A program made the translations under genes and the position numbers. From Pandoraea pulmonicola (GTDB taxonomy: Bacteria > Pseudomonadota > Gammaproteobacteria > Burkholderiales > Burkholderiaceae), in assembly GCF_000815105.2 (NCBI RefSeq), contig NZ_CP010310.2, forward strand, positions 1,240,001 to 1,304,000: a stretch of DNA of 64,000 nt. The letters run 5' to 3'. The first letter of the stretch is position 1. Every line of letters starts with the position of its first letter. The notes beneath the pieces are model-generated. The model was not told where the DNA came from. It was given only the letters and a program-made list of their open reading frames with translations, and made no database searches. This document shows positions 21,309 to 30,539 of this stretch, one piece after another.

Positions 21309-22229
21309 ATGGCCGCATTGCCCACGACCCATTCATCGCCGGAATCCCCCGCCGCGCCGCCGGCGACGACAGGTGCCGCTGTGCAGGGGGTGCCGCGCCG
21401 TCGCTATCGTGGCCTGCGCAAGTTCGTCCGCAACCGCGCGGCCGTGGCCGGCGCCGTCATTGTCGCGTTCGCGGTGATCGTCGCGCTCTTCGCGCCGTGG
21501 CTCTCGCCCTACGATCCCATTGCGACGAGTTTCCTCGTCGTGCGGCAGGCGCCGGGCGCACTGCACTGGTTCGGTACCGACGAGCTCGGTCGCGACGTGC
21601 TCGCGCGCATGATCTTCGGTGCGCGCGCGTCGCTTGCGGCGGGCGTGGTGTCGGTCGGCATCGCGGTGATCGTCGGCGTGCCGCTCGGGCTGCTCGCGGG
21701 ATACTTCGGACGCTGGGTGGACGCCATCGTCTCGCGCCTGGCCGACGCACTGCTCTCGATTCCGTTCCTGATTCTCGCGATCGCGATGGCGGCGTTCCTC
21801 GGCGCGAGCCTGACGAACGCGATGATCGCCATCGGCGTGTCGGCCATGCCGCGTTTCGTGCGACTCGCGCGGGCGCAGGCGCTCACCGTCAAGGCGGAAG
21901 AATACGTGGAAGGCGCACGCGCCATCGGGCTGACGGACGCGCGCATCATCGTGCGCTACATTCTGCCCAACGTGCTGCCGCCGATCATCGTGCAGGCGAG
22001 TCTTACCGTGGCGACGGCCATCATCGCCGAGGCGAGTCTGTCGTTTCTCGGCCTGGGGCAACTGCCGCCCGCGCCGTCGTGGGGCTCGATGCTCAACACG
22101 GCCAAGGATTTCGTGGAGCAGGCGCCCTGGATGTCGATTTTCCCCGGTATCGCCATTTTCCTGACGGTACTCGGCTTCAACCTGCTGGGCGACGGGCTGC
22201 GCGACGCCCTCGATCCGCGCGAGCAGTAA
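21309..22229 (+). CDS. Peptide-type ABC transporter permease (DppC-like)
   Basis: A 306-residue permease partner. An extended cytoplasmic N-terminus rich in Pro/Ala (residues 1-35) precedes the first helix. HWFGTDELGRDVLAR is the family signature, and the EAA loop is EGARAIGLTDARIIVRYILP. It completes the five-gene importer and leads after 56 bases into the gamma-glutamyltransferase-like gene. Confidence 0.93.
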   Translation: MAALPTTHSSPESPAAPPATTGAAVQGVPRRRYRGLRKFVRNRAAVAGAVIVAFAVIVALFAPWLSPYDPIATSFLVVRQAPGALHWFGTDELGRDVLARMIFGARASLAAGVVSVGIAVIVGVPLGLLAGYFGRWVDAIVSRLADALLSIPFLILAIAMAAFLGASLTNAMIAIGVSAMPRFVRLARAQALTVKAEEYVEGARAIGLTDARIIVRYILPNVLPPIIVQASLTVATAIIAEASLSFLGLGQLPPAPSWGSMLNTAKDFVEQAPWMSIFPGIAIFLTVLGFNLLGDGLRDALDPREQ

Positions 22230-22285
22230 GTAGCGCGACCTGCGGAACCCTTTCAACCTTCGAGACAGAGGTCAACAGCAAGTCC

Positions 22286-23923
22286 ATGACGCAATTCAAT
22301 TGGCAGAACCCGTACCTGACGCCGCGCCTGCCGGTGTTCGCCCGCAACATCGTGTCGACGTCGCACCCGCTCGCGGCGCAAGCCGGTCTGCGTATTCTCT
22401 GGCAGGGCGGCAACGCCGTCGACGCCGCGATTGCCGCCGCGGCGTGCATGACCATCGTCGAGCCGGTGTCCAACGGTCTGGGCGGCGATTGCTTCGCCCT
22501 CGTCTGGGACGGCAAGCAGGTCCACGGCCTGAACGCCTCGGGCACCGCGCCCGGCGCATGGAACGTCGACTACTTCCGCAAGAAGTATGGTGAGCAGCAC
22601 GGCATCGCCAGGCAGCCGATCCGCGGTCTCGACACCGTGACCGTGCCCGGCGTGATCGCGGGCTGGGAAGCGCTGCACGCGAAGTTCGGCAAGCTGCCGT
22701 TCGCCGACCTGATGGCGCCTGCCATCGAGATTGCCGAGCGTGGCCACGCCATCGCGCACATCGTGGCGCGCAAGTGGGCGGCGGCGGTGCCCGAGCTCAA
22801 GGACCAGCCGGGTTATGCGCAGACCTTCACGGTAAACGGCCGCGCGCCGACGACGAGCGAGATGATGCGCTTCCCAGGCCATGCGCGCACGCTGCGCATT
22901 CTTGCCAGCGAAGGGCCGCGCGCGTACTACGAAGGCGAGATCGCCGAGCGCATCGCCGCGTGGAGCGCCGAGCACGGCGGCGCGATGACGACCGGAGATC
23001 TGCGCGGCTACCGCGCCGACTGGGTCAAACCCATCGAGAAGGACTATCGCGGCTACACCGTGCACGAGATCCCGCCGAACGGGCAGGGCATCGCGGCGTT
23101 GATGGCGCTCGGCATTCTCGAGAAGTTCGACGTCTCGGGCCTGGCGGTGGATCGCGTGCACTCGCAGCACTTGCAGATCGAGGCAATGAAGCTCGCCTTT
23201 GCCGACCTGTACAAGTACGTGGCGGACCCGCGTTCGATGGAGGTCACGCCCGAACAGATGCTCGACGACGCCTATCTCACCGAGCGCGCGAAGCTCATCG
23301 ACCCGGAGCGGGCCACGCAATTCGACTTCGGCATGCCGAAGGCGGGCGGGACGATCTACCTGAGCGCAGCCGACGAGCACGGCATGATGGTGAGCTTCAT
23401 CCAGTCGAACTACATGGGTTTCGGTTCGGGTGTGGTCGTCCCCGATCTGGGCATCGCGCTGCAGAACCGCGGCTGCGGTTTTTCGATGGACCCGAAATCC
23501 GCCAACGTGGTCGAAGGCGGCAAGCGGCCGTTCCACACCATCATTCCGGCGTTCCTCACACAGAAGGTGGACGGCAGGCACGAGGCGGTCATGAGCTTCG
23601 GCGTGATGGGCGGCGACATGCAGCCGCAGGGCCATCTGCAATCGATCGTGCGCATGCTCGACTACGGCCAGCAGCCGCAGGCGGCCTGCGATGCGCCGCG
23701 CTGGAAGGTCAATCGCGACTTCACCATCGACGTCGAATCGACGCTCGACCGTGAAACCGTCGCGGGCCTGCAGGCGCTCGGTCACAAGCTCAAGTCCATC
23801 GACGATCCGTACATGGACTTCGGCTCGGGCCAGTACATCTGGCGTCTGGATCGCAACGATCCGGATCGCGGCTACGTGGCCGCGAGCGACAGCCGTCGCG
23901 ACGGCCTGGCCGCCGGCTACTGA
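22286..23923 (+). CDS. Gamma-glutamyltransferase family protein without signal peptide
   Basis: A 545-residue member of the gamma-glutamyltransferase/cephalosporin acylase superfamily. GGNAVDAAIAAA near the N-terminus and the GLGGD motif are typical. The probable nucleophile is the threonine in KAGGTIYLS, in place of the TTHxS of classic enzymes. No signal peptide is present, so it should act in the cytoplasm on imported substrate, unlike the periplasmic enzyme at 4454. It is the last gene of the ABC operon. Specificity is uncertain: hydrolysis of a gamma-glutamyl peptide or another amide is the best guess. Confidence 0.85.
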   Translation: MTQFNWQNPYLTPRLPVFARNIVSTSHPLAAQAGLRILWQGGNAVDAAIAAAACMTIVEPVSNGLGGDCFALVWDGKQVHGLNASGTAPGAWNVDYFRKKYGEQHGIARQPIRGLDTVTVPGVIAGWEALHAKFGKLPFADLMAPAIEIAERGHAIAHIVARKWAAAVPELKDQPGYAQTFTVNGRAPTTSEMMRFPGHARTLRILASEGPRAYYEGEIAERIAAWSAEHGGAMTTGDLRGYRADWVKPIEKDYRGYTVHEIPPNGQGIAALMALGILEKFDVSGLAVDRVHSQHLQIEAMKLAFADLYKYVADPRSMEVTPEQMLDDAYLTERAKLIDPERATQFDFGMPKAGGTIYLSAADEHGMMVSFIQSNYMGFGSGVVVPDLGIALQNRGCGFSMDPKSANVVEGGKRPFHTIIPAFLTQKVDGRHEAVMSFGVMGGDMQPQGHLQSIVRMLDYGQQPQAACDAPRWKVNRDFTIDVESTLDRETVAGLQALGHKLKSIDDPYMDFGSGQYIWRLDRNDPDRGYVAASDSRRDGLAAGY

Positions 23924-23968
23924 TCAGGCCGTCCGGTTCGCGGGGCCGGCCAACCGGTGCCCGTCGCG

Positions 23969-25228
23969 TCAGCTCCGCGCCGTCGCGGCGTTGAGCGCAT
24001 CGCGGTTCAGGCCCGCCACGTTCTTGTAGCGATTCGAGATGGCGGCAAGATCGGCGGCGCCGATCACGTCGTCGATGTGGGTGAACGGCTTGTCGCCGCT
24101 CAACTCGTGCACCGTCTGCAGAATCGCGTCGGGCGGCGCCTTGCGGTTCATCAGGACCACGTCGGCCGTGGCCTTGCCACGAATCCGGTCGTAGGCGTCG
24201 AGCGCCGCGGCCGTGAGGCCGTGTTCGTGCAACTGCGCGGCCAGACACGGCGCGTCGAGAATCGCCTGCCCGGCGCCGTTGGAACCGCGCGGCACCATCG
24301 GATGCGCGGCGTCGCCCAGCAGCGTCACGCGTCCGAAGCTCCAGCGCGGCAGCGGGTCCTGATCGACCATCGGATATTCGAGAATGGTCTCGGTCGCCTC
24401 GATCATGCCGGCCACGTCGAGCCAGTCGAAATGCCAGTCGGCGAATGCCGGGAAGAAGTCCTCGAGACGACCGACGCCGTTCCAGTCGCGCCGCGCCGGA
24501 CGCGGCGTCTCGATCTCGGCCACCCAGTTCACCAACTGATTGCCCTTGCCGTCCACGTCGTTGCGAATCGGATAGATCACCATCTTGCCGACCGAGAGCC
24601 AGCCGGCGCGCACCATCGTCGCGCCGGTGAGAAACGGCGGCAGCACCACGCTGCCGCGCCACATGTTCACGCCGGAATAGCGCGGCGCGCCTTCGGTCGG
24701 GTACAACTGCTTGCGCACGACGGAGTGGATGCCGTCCGCCGCGATGAGCACGCGTGCGCGCACGGGGGATAGCGATTCGCCGGCAGGCGATTCGAAGGCG
24801 ACCGTCACGGCGGCGTCGTCCTGCGAGAAGCCGGTGCAGCGGTGGCCGAGCACCACGGCGTCATCGCCCAGACGCTCTCGCACGGCGGCCAGCAGCACGC
24901 CCTGCAGGTCGCCGCGGTGGATCGAGAACTGCGGCCACGCATATCCGGCGTACTCGCCCGCGGGCTCGCTGTACACGAACTGCCCGAAGCGGTTGAAGAA
25001 CGCCGACTCCCGTGTCGTCACCGCCACGTCGCGCAGCGCGGCGGTGAGGCCGAGGCCGTCGAGCACGCGCGACGCATGCGGCAGGATGTTCACGCCCACA
25101 CCGAGCGGGCGAATTTCGGGCACCGCTTCGTACACGCGGCAGGCGATGCCGGTGTCGTGCAGGTTGAGGGCGAGGGTCAGGCCGCCGATACCGGCGCCGA
25201 CGATAGCCACGTCGATCGATGAGGGCAT
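23969..25228 (-). CDS. FAD-dependent aromatic monooxygenase, PhzS-like
   Basis: A 419-residue group A flavoprotein monooxygenase. It shows GAGIGG (dinucleotide fold, residues 11-16), the DG motif (IAADGIHSVVR) and the GDAAHPMVP flavin motif. The middle region (MWRGSVVLPPFLTGATMV) resembles phenazine hydroxylase PhzS and related flavin-dependent oxidoreductases more than salicylate hydroxylase. AGGAG lies upstream of the ATG. It stands alone, divergent from a LysR gene; no phenazine genes are nearby, so the substrate is an unidentified aromatic compound. Confidence 0.82.
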   Translation of the reverse strand: MPSSIDVAIVGAGIGGLTLALNLHDTGIACRVYEAVPEIRPLGVGVNILPHASRVLDGLGLTAALRDVAVTTRESAFFNRFGQFVYSEPAGEYAGYAWPQFSIHRGDLQGVLLAAVRERLGDDAVVLGHRCTGFSQDDAAVTVAFESPAGESLSPVRARVLIAADGIHSVVRKQLYPTEGAPRYSGVNMWRGSVVLPPFLTGATMVRAGWLSVGKMVIYPIRNDVDGKGNQLVNWVAEIETPRPARRDWNGVGRLEDFFPAFADWHFDWLDVAGMIEATETILEYPMVDQDPLPRWSFGRVTLLGDAAHPMVPRGSNGAGQAILDAPCLAAQLHEHGLTAAALDAYDRIRGKATADVVLMNRKAPPDAILQTVHELSGDKPFTHIDDVIGAADLAAISNRYKNVAGLNRDALNAATARS

Positions 25229-25318
25229 GTGGAGTGTCTCCTGAGCGGCAAGGCGCCAACGGTTCTGGTATGGACACCATTAAAGCGCGTCGCCAGTCAT
25301 CAGGGAATTTTGATTATC

Positions 25319-25332
25319 ATATGAATTCATAT
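25319..25332. promoter_or_regulatory. 14-bp perfect palindrome in the monooxygenase/LysR intergenic region
   Basis: ATATGAATTCATAT sits 20 bases before the LysR start and 90 bases before the monooxygenase start, in an AT-rich patch. It is a good candidate for the LysR autoregulatory site. Confidence 0.5.
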
Positions 25333-25352
25333 TCATTAGTTATGAGTTGCCG

Positions 25353-26288
25353 ATGAACATCTCGCTGCGCCAATTGAAGGCTTTCGTGCTGGTGGCCACG
25401 CTGGGCAACTTCACTCGCGCCGCCGAGCGGCTGCACATCACGCAGGCGGGGCTGTCGGTCATGATGCGCGAGATCGAAACACAACTGGGCAGTCGGCTCT
25501 TCGATCGCACGACGCGCAGCGTCACGCTGACGCAAGCGGGGCATGCGCTGCTGCCGGTGGCCAGCGCGGCCGTCGGTCAGCTCGACGCCGTTGCCGGGCA
25601 GATCGCGGCGTTCGGGCAGGCGGCGCGCAAGACGCTGCGCATCGCGGCCACGCCGCTGGTCTCGTCGCATCTGATGCCCGTCTGGTTCGGCGAGTTTTCT
25701 CGCGCGAACCCCGAGGTGGATCTGCGGCTGCACGAGGCCGAACTCTCGCAGGTGCATGCGCTGATCGAGCAGGGCGAGGCCGACCTGGGGTTCGGCTTCT
25801 TCACGAAGGCCTCGCACGGCATCGAACGAACGCTGCTGCAGTCGTTTCGCCTGATGCGCGTGACGGCGGGGGCGAAGCGCACGCAGCGCACATCGCCCAA
25901 AGCCGGCAAGGCCATCACTTGGAACGACCTGCGCGACGAGCGGTTGATCGGCCTGCCGTCGGACAACCCGATTCAGCAACTGGTGGAAGCCCAACTGGCG
26001 CGCATCGACCGTGCCGACGAGCCACGCGCCGCCTTCCGTCGTTTCGAGACGCTCATCGGCATGGCCGAGGCAGGCATGGGCACGGCCATCATGCCGACTT
26101 TCGCATTGCCGGCGTGCCGGCAGCGCGACGTGCGCTGGGAAGTGCTCACTCAGCCGGAGGTCATGCTGGGCTTTCATCGCATCGTCAAGCGCGGACGCGC
26201 GAAACCCGAGCTGTGGCGGCAATTCACCGAACAGGTGACGACATCGCTGCAACGCATCGACGCCCTGGCCGACGGTGACGCGCGTTGA
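25353..26288 (+). CDS. LysR-family transcriptional regulator
   Basis: A 311-residue regulator with the HTH at residues 18-40 (GNFTRAAERLHITQAGLSVMM) and a periplasmic-binding-protein-like effector domain. It is probably the regulator of the divergent flavin monooxygenase. A TTG two codons upstream is possible, but ATG 25353 matches the usual start M-x-x-x-LRQLKAF. Confidence 0.88.
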   Translation: MNISLRQLKAFVLVATLGNFTRAAERLHITQAGLSVMMREIETQLGSRLFDRTTRSVTLTQAGHALLPVASAAVGQLDAVAGQIAAFGQAARKTLRIAATPLVSSHLMPVWFGEFSRANPEVDLRLHEAELSQVHALIEQGEADLGFGFFTKASHGIERTLLQSFRLMRVTAGAKRTQRTSPKAGKAITWNDLRDERLIGLPSDNPIQQLVEAQLARIDRADEPRAAFRRFETLIGMAEAGMGTAIMPTFALPACRQRDVRWEVLTQPEVMLGFHRIVKRGRAKPELWRQFTEQVTTSLQRIDALADGDAR

Positions 26289-26562
26289 CTTGTCGGGGCG
26301 TCGCGGGCGGAGGGGCAAGGGGGACGAGGGGAGGACCGAAGCCATTGCCGTCGCGCTGTCAGTACGCGCTCACTCGTCTGGGATTCCTACACGGCGCTGC
26401 CGGCACGCGGCTACGTGAAGCTTCCGTTGGTTCATCGAATCGTCACAGTTCGCCCGCGATAATCACGTCGCACTAGGAATCTACAAACTAATTCGGCGGC
26501 CGATCTACTGCGTCAGTTTGCGCGTGGCACCGGGCGCCGGTGCGACCCGGGGAAACGACGCA

Positions 26563-28998
26563 ATGACGATCCGTCATCGAATAACGCTATTGGTGATCCT
26601 GACGTTTGCCGCGCTCTCGATCATTGGTAGCTATGCGGTCTACCAGACGCGCGCGAGCGCCCAGAAGGTGCGCCAGGTAACGGAAGGCGTGGTGCCGAGC
26701 GCGCTCGCTTCCGCCGATCTCGTCTCGCAGGTCAAGGCGGTGCAGATCGCCACCATGACGCTGGTCTATGCGCCGGACGAAACCGTCGTCGAGCAGGCGC
26801 TCGACAGTCTCAAGAAGCTGCGCGGCGAGATCGATCAATCGCTTGCTCGCCAGGCCGACGGCGCCGCCAGCGATGCGCAGAAGGGGCTCGTCGCACAGGC
26901 CCGCGAAAGCGTCGATAACTACTTCAACGCCATCGCGGATACCGCGAAGCTCAAGCAGGCGGGCAAGACCGAGATGGCGCAGGCGTTCCTCTTCGCCATG
27001 GTCGCGCAATATCGCGACGAGCTCGAGGGCGTGGTCAACACGCTGCGCGTCGAGAAGAACCGCCAGAAAGACTCGGCCATCGCCACGCTCAACGACACGC
27101 TCTCGACCACCACGACCGCCATCGGCCTCGTGACGGGGCTGGCGATCGTGTTGCTCACGGCCGTCGGCGCGCTGCTCTATCGCCAGATCACGCGTCCGCT
27201 CTCGCGCATGCAGGCGATGATGAGCGAGATCGCGAACAGTCAGGACTTCACGCGCCGCGTGCCGGTCGGTCGCATGGACGAGATCGGGCATTCGATCGTG
27301 GCCTTCAACGGCATGATCGAGAAGATCCAGGAACGCTCCGCGCAACTCAAGCAGAAGACGGCCGACATTCAGGCCATGTTGCAGAACATGCAGCAGGGCA
27401 TTCTGACGGTCGTCGACGGCTCGAAGGTGCACGGCGAGTATTCGGCCTATCTCGAAGCGATCTTCGAGACGCAGGACATCGCCGGCCGTCCGGTCATGGA
27501 ACTGGTTTTCGGCGACAGCGATCTGGGCTCGGACGCTCTCTCGCAGGTCGAGGCGGCCATCGATGCGTGTATCGGGCAGGACGCCATCAACTTCGCATTC
27601 AACGAGCACCTGCTGGTTGGCGAAATCGGCAAACGCATGCCGGACGGGCGCATGAAGCAGCTTGACCTGACCTGGTCCGCCATCACCGACGAGACCGACA
27701 CCATCCTGCGCCTGATGTTGTGCGTGCGCGACGTGACCGAACTGCGCGAACTCGCCGCCGAGGCCAACGAGCAGAAGCAGCGTCTGGAGATGATCGGCGA
27801 GATCCTGGCGGTGAGCCAGGAGAAGTTCCATCACTTCATCGAGAGCTCCACAGGGTTCATCCGCGAGAACGAGCGCATCATCCGCAAGCATTCGCAGGCC
27901 GACAGCGCGGCGATTGCCGAGCTGTTCCGCAACATGCACACGATCAAGGGCAACGCGCGCACCTACAACCTGCAGTACCTGACGAACGTCGTGCACGAGA
28001 CCGAGCAGCGCTACCACGAGTTGCGTCAGCCGGACGTCGCCCGCCTGTGGGATCAGGACGGCCTGATGCGCGAGCTCGAACGCGTGCGCGAAGCCGTCGA
28101 CACCTACGCGCAGATCAACGAAATGAGCCTGGGCCGCAAGGGGCCGGGCCGTTCCGCCGACGAGCAGACCATGACGGTCGACCGGGCGCACATCCGCGCC
28201 AGCCTGCGCATGCTCGAAGCGGCCGATCCGAACGATCCGCATCAACTCGTCGCCATGCGCGACGCCGTGCACCAGACGCTGCGCCTGCTCGGCACCGAAG
28301 GCGTGGGCGAGGCGCTGGGCGGTGTGCTCGACTCGCTGCCGTCGCTCGCCGCCGAGCTCGGTAAGCCGGCGCCGACCGTGCGCATCGACGACAACGGCTA
28401 TCGTCTGCGCTCGCCTGCTGTGCGCATCCTGCGAGACGTGTTCATGCATCTGTTGCGCAACTCGATGGATCACGGTCTGGAGAGCGCCGAGGAGCGCCGT
28501 GCCAAGGGCAAGCCGGCGGCCGGCACCATCGACATCGAGGTGGGCCTCGATCACAACATGCTGCAAGTGACGCTGACCGACGACGGACGCGGACTCGCGC
28601 TGCATCGGATTCGCAGCATCGCGGTGCAGCGCGGCTGGATCACGGAGCAGACGTACGTGACCGACGAGCAGATCGCGCAGTTCATCTTCCGTCCCGGCTT
28701 TTCGACGGCGTCGCAGGTGACCGAAGTCTCGGGCCGCGGCGTGGGCATGGACGCCGTGCAGGACTTCGTGCGCCGCGAGCACGGTCGCATCGAGCTGCGC
28801 TTCACCGATGAACGCAAGGGAGCCGAGTTCCGCCAGTTCCAGACGGTGGTGTGTCTGCCGGACAACCTCGTGGTGGATGGCTTCGATCTGAACAGCGTGG
28901 CCGCCGACGCGGTCGATCTGCCGGCGCTGGAGGCCGATGCGGCGCAGGATCGTCCGGCCGCTTCGCGCGACGACCTGTCGCAAGCCGACAAGGTCTGA
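26563..28998 (+). CDS. Membrane sensor kinase with HPt and CheA-like ATPase domains
   Basis: An 811-residue protein that fuses a chemoreceptor-like input to a CheA-like kinase. Residues 8-26 and 187-206 are membrane helices enclosing a periplasmic four-helix type sensor. A HAMP region follows (207-260), then a PAS-like segment (about 270-395). The HPt motif MHTIKGNART has the phosphorylatable H459. The ATPase has the CheA-type N box (LLRNSMDHG, N633), DDGRGL (673-678) and GRGVGMDAV (724-732). The CheW-like P5 domain and a P2 domain are absent. GGGGAA precedes the ATG. It starts a five-gene module with a receptor-like protein, two CheX and a CheY. The signal sensed is unknown. Confidence 0.85.
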   Translation: MTIRHRITLLVILTFAALSIIGSYAVYQTRASAQKVRQVTEGVVPSALASADLVSQVKAVQIATMTLVYAPDETVVEQALDSLKKLRGEIDQSLARQADGAASDAQKGLVAQARESVDNYFNAIADTAKLKQAGKTEMAQAFLFAMVAQYRDELEGVVNTLRVEKNRQKDSAIATLNDTLSTTTTAIGLVTGLAIVLLTAVGALLYRQITRPLSRMQAMMSEIANSQDFTRRVPVGRMDEIGHSIVAFNGMIEKIQERSAQLKQKTADIQAMLQNMQQGILTVVDGSKVHGEYSAYLEAIFETQDIAGRPVMELVFGDSDLGSDALSQVEAAIDACIGQDAINFAFNEHLLVGEIGKRMPDGRMKQLDLTWSAITDETDTILRLMLCVRDVTELRELAAEANEQKQRLEMIGEILAVSQEKFHHFIESSTGFIRENERIIRKHSQADSAAIAELFRNMHTIKGNARTYNLQYLTNVVHETEQRYHELRQPDVARLWDQDGLMRELERVREAVDTYAQINEMSLGRKGPGRSADEQTMTVDRAHIRASLRMLEAADPNDPHQLVAMRDAVHQTLRLLGTEGVGEALGGVLDSLPSLAAELGKPAPTVRIDDNGYRLRSPAVRILRDVFMHLLRNSMDHGLESAEERRAKGKPAAGTIDIEVGLDHNMLQVTLTDDGRGLALHRIRSIAVQRGWITEQTYVTDEQIAQFIFRPGFSTASQVTEVSGRGVGMDAVQDFVRREHGRIELRFTDERKGAEFRQFQTVVCLPDNLVVDGFDLNSVAADAVDLPALEADAAQDRPAASRDDLSQADKV

Positions 28999-29096
28999 CG
29001 CGGCGCGCAAATCGGAATGGCTTGTAGGGCGAGGAATGGGCGGCGCGGACGCTATGGGGCCGCGGCCGCCGCGCCGCTTTCGGAGACGAGGTAAGT

Positions 29097-29825
29097 ATGT
29101 CCGCAGTGCAATGGGTGTTGGCCGGTGTGCTCGCCGGGGGGATCGGCGTGGGGTTGCTGGCGTTCGTCGCGCATCGCGTGCGCATGGCGCAGGCCACCGC
29201 ACACTGGCGCGCGCTGGCGAAGACGCACGACGAGGCGCTCGAACAGGCACTGGAGCGCGAGCGTGTCGCCGTCGCCGCCAGGGATGCGCTCGAGCAGGAG
29301 AGCGACGATGCACTGGCCGATCTGCGCACGCACCTCGCTCAGGTGGAACAGGACCTGCAGGCGGCGCGCAAGTCGGAAGCGGCCGTGCTCGAGGCCAAGG
29401 CGATGTGGCAGGGCGAAGCACAACGCATTGCCGGCGAGGCGGCGCGACTGCGAGGTCTGGCGGCGACGTTCGAGCGCTGGCACGAGCAGATGATCTCGCT
29501 CATGACGCAAAACCAGGACATGCACGCGAAGAACCACGAACTCGCGTCGATCGTGCGGCACGTGCTGATCGTCTCGCTCAACGCGTCGATCGAGGCAGCT
29601 CGTGCGGGTGCGGCCGGACGCGGCTTCGGCATCGTGGCGAGCGAGGTGCGTGCGCTCGCGACCCGCTCGGAGGAGCTGTCGAAAAGCTATCGCGACAGCC
29701 TGCACCGCAACGATGTCACGACCACGGCGACGTTTCAGGACATCCAGGCGGGCGGCAAGATGATCGCGGCCTCGCTCTCCAGCGTCGAAGCGCTGGCCCA
29801 GCAGTTGCATTCCCGACTTCACTGA
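29097..29825 (+). CDS. Minimal chemoreceptor-like signalling protein
   Basis: A 242-residue protein with one N-terminal membrane helix (residues 5-28), a coiled coil (about 35-130) and the hairpin tip of a methyl-accepting chemotaxis signalling domain (SLNASIEAARAGAAGRGFG, then IVASEVRALA). It has no periplasmic sensor, no HAMP and no evident methylation helices. The tip is the part of a receptor that contacts CheA and CheW; here the only kinase partner in the locus lacks the CheW-like domain. GAGG precedes the ATG. It may scaffold or modulate the upstream kinase; this role is inference. Confidence 0.78.
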   Translation: MSAVQWVLAGVLAGGIGVGLLAFVAHRVRMAQATAHWRALAKTHDEALEQALERERVAVAARDALEQESDDALADLRTHLAQVEQDLQAARKSEAAVLEAKAMWQGEAQRIAGEAARLRGLAATFERWHEQMISLMTQNQDMHAKNHELASIVRHVLIVSLNASIEAARAGAAGRGFGIVASEVRALATRSEELSKSYRDSLHRNDVTTTATFQDIQAGGKMIAASLSSVEALAQQLHSRLH

Positions 29826-29841
29826 GCAGGCAGGTTTCGTT

Positions 29842-30411
29842 GTGATCAGCGCTCACGCACGCGACAGTTTCGAACGCATCCTTCACAAGGCGGCGCGCAC
29901 CCGGCTCGCCCGTTCCGGGCACGGCTCGTGCGAGATCGTGCCCATCGGCGCGAGCCACGAGGGGCAGGGCGGCAACGCCGATGGCATCGATCTCGCCGCC
30001 CGTCACGCCAACGTCGTGGTGCTCACGATCTCGTCGATCGGCTTTCGCATGCTGCTCGTGCTGCATTTCGACGAGGACGAGGCGACGACGGCGTACTTCT
30101 GCGGTGGCACCGAAGACAAGCCGTTTCGCGAAGTGTTTCTGGAGATCAGCAACCTGTGCTGCGGCGCGATCAACCAGGAACTGCTCAACTACTTTCCCGA
30201 TCTGGGCATGTCCACGCCATACGTGCTGAGCGCGCGCTGCGTGCCGCATCTCATGCAGCTCAAGCCGAACCATCTGGCGTCGTGGGACATCACGTTCGAT
30301 GGCGCGGTGCGGCTCGCCGCCACGCTGTGCGTATGCGCGCACGCGCCGCTCGACTTCCACGCCGACGTGAGCGAGACGCAGGACAGCAGCGGCGAGCTCG
30401 AAATGTTCTGA
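29842..30411 (+). CDS. CheX-like CheY-P phosphatase, first copy
   Basis: A 189-residue protein of the CheC/CheX/FliY phosphatase type. The catalytic ExxN motif is E101-I-S-N104 followed by LCCGAIN, matching the CheX helix that inserts into phosphorylated CheY. The start is a GTG 17 bases after the previous gene. The last residues are ELEMF, which resemble the ALELF end of the next CheX-like protein. Overall similarity to classical CheX is weak, so the name rests on the motif, size and context. Confidence 0.65.
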   Translation: MISAHARDSFERILHKAARTRLARSGHGSCEIVPIGASHEGQGGNADGIDLAARHANVVVLTISSIGFRMLLVLHFDEDEATTAYFCGGTEDKPFREVFLEISNLCCGAINQELLNYFPDLGMSTPYVLSARCVPHLMQLKPNHLASWDITFDGAVRLAATLCVCAHAPLDFHADVSETQDSSGELEMF

Positions 30412-30539
30412 GCGCGGAGGTCCCGCCGCGTGCGGCGATGCGGAGCGTCGCACGCCTCGGCCCGGCATGGCGCCGCCTTACACCGCCGCTTTACATCGCC
30501 GCTTTATATCGCATTACGACTTGGCAAGGAAATACGACA

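Noticed and set aside
23933..23957. Inverted CCGGTT/AACCGG as terminator between convergent genes
   Set aside because: Only six pairs with a long spacer and no T-tract.
26289..26562. Sigma-28 promoter for the chemosensory module
   Set aside because: GCCGATCT and GCGATAAT resemble the -10, but no -35 lies at the required distance.
26587..29421. Open frame of over 900 codons on the minus strand opposite the sensor kinase
   Set aside because: It is a shadow of a GC-rich plus-strand gene with clear domains; the antisense product has His/Arg/Val-rich composition and no domain.
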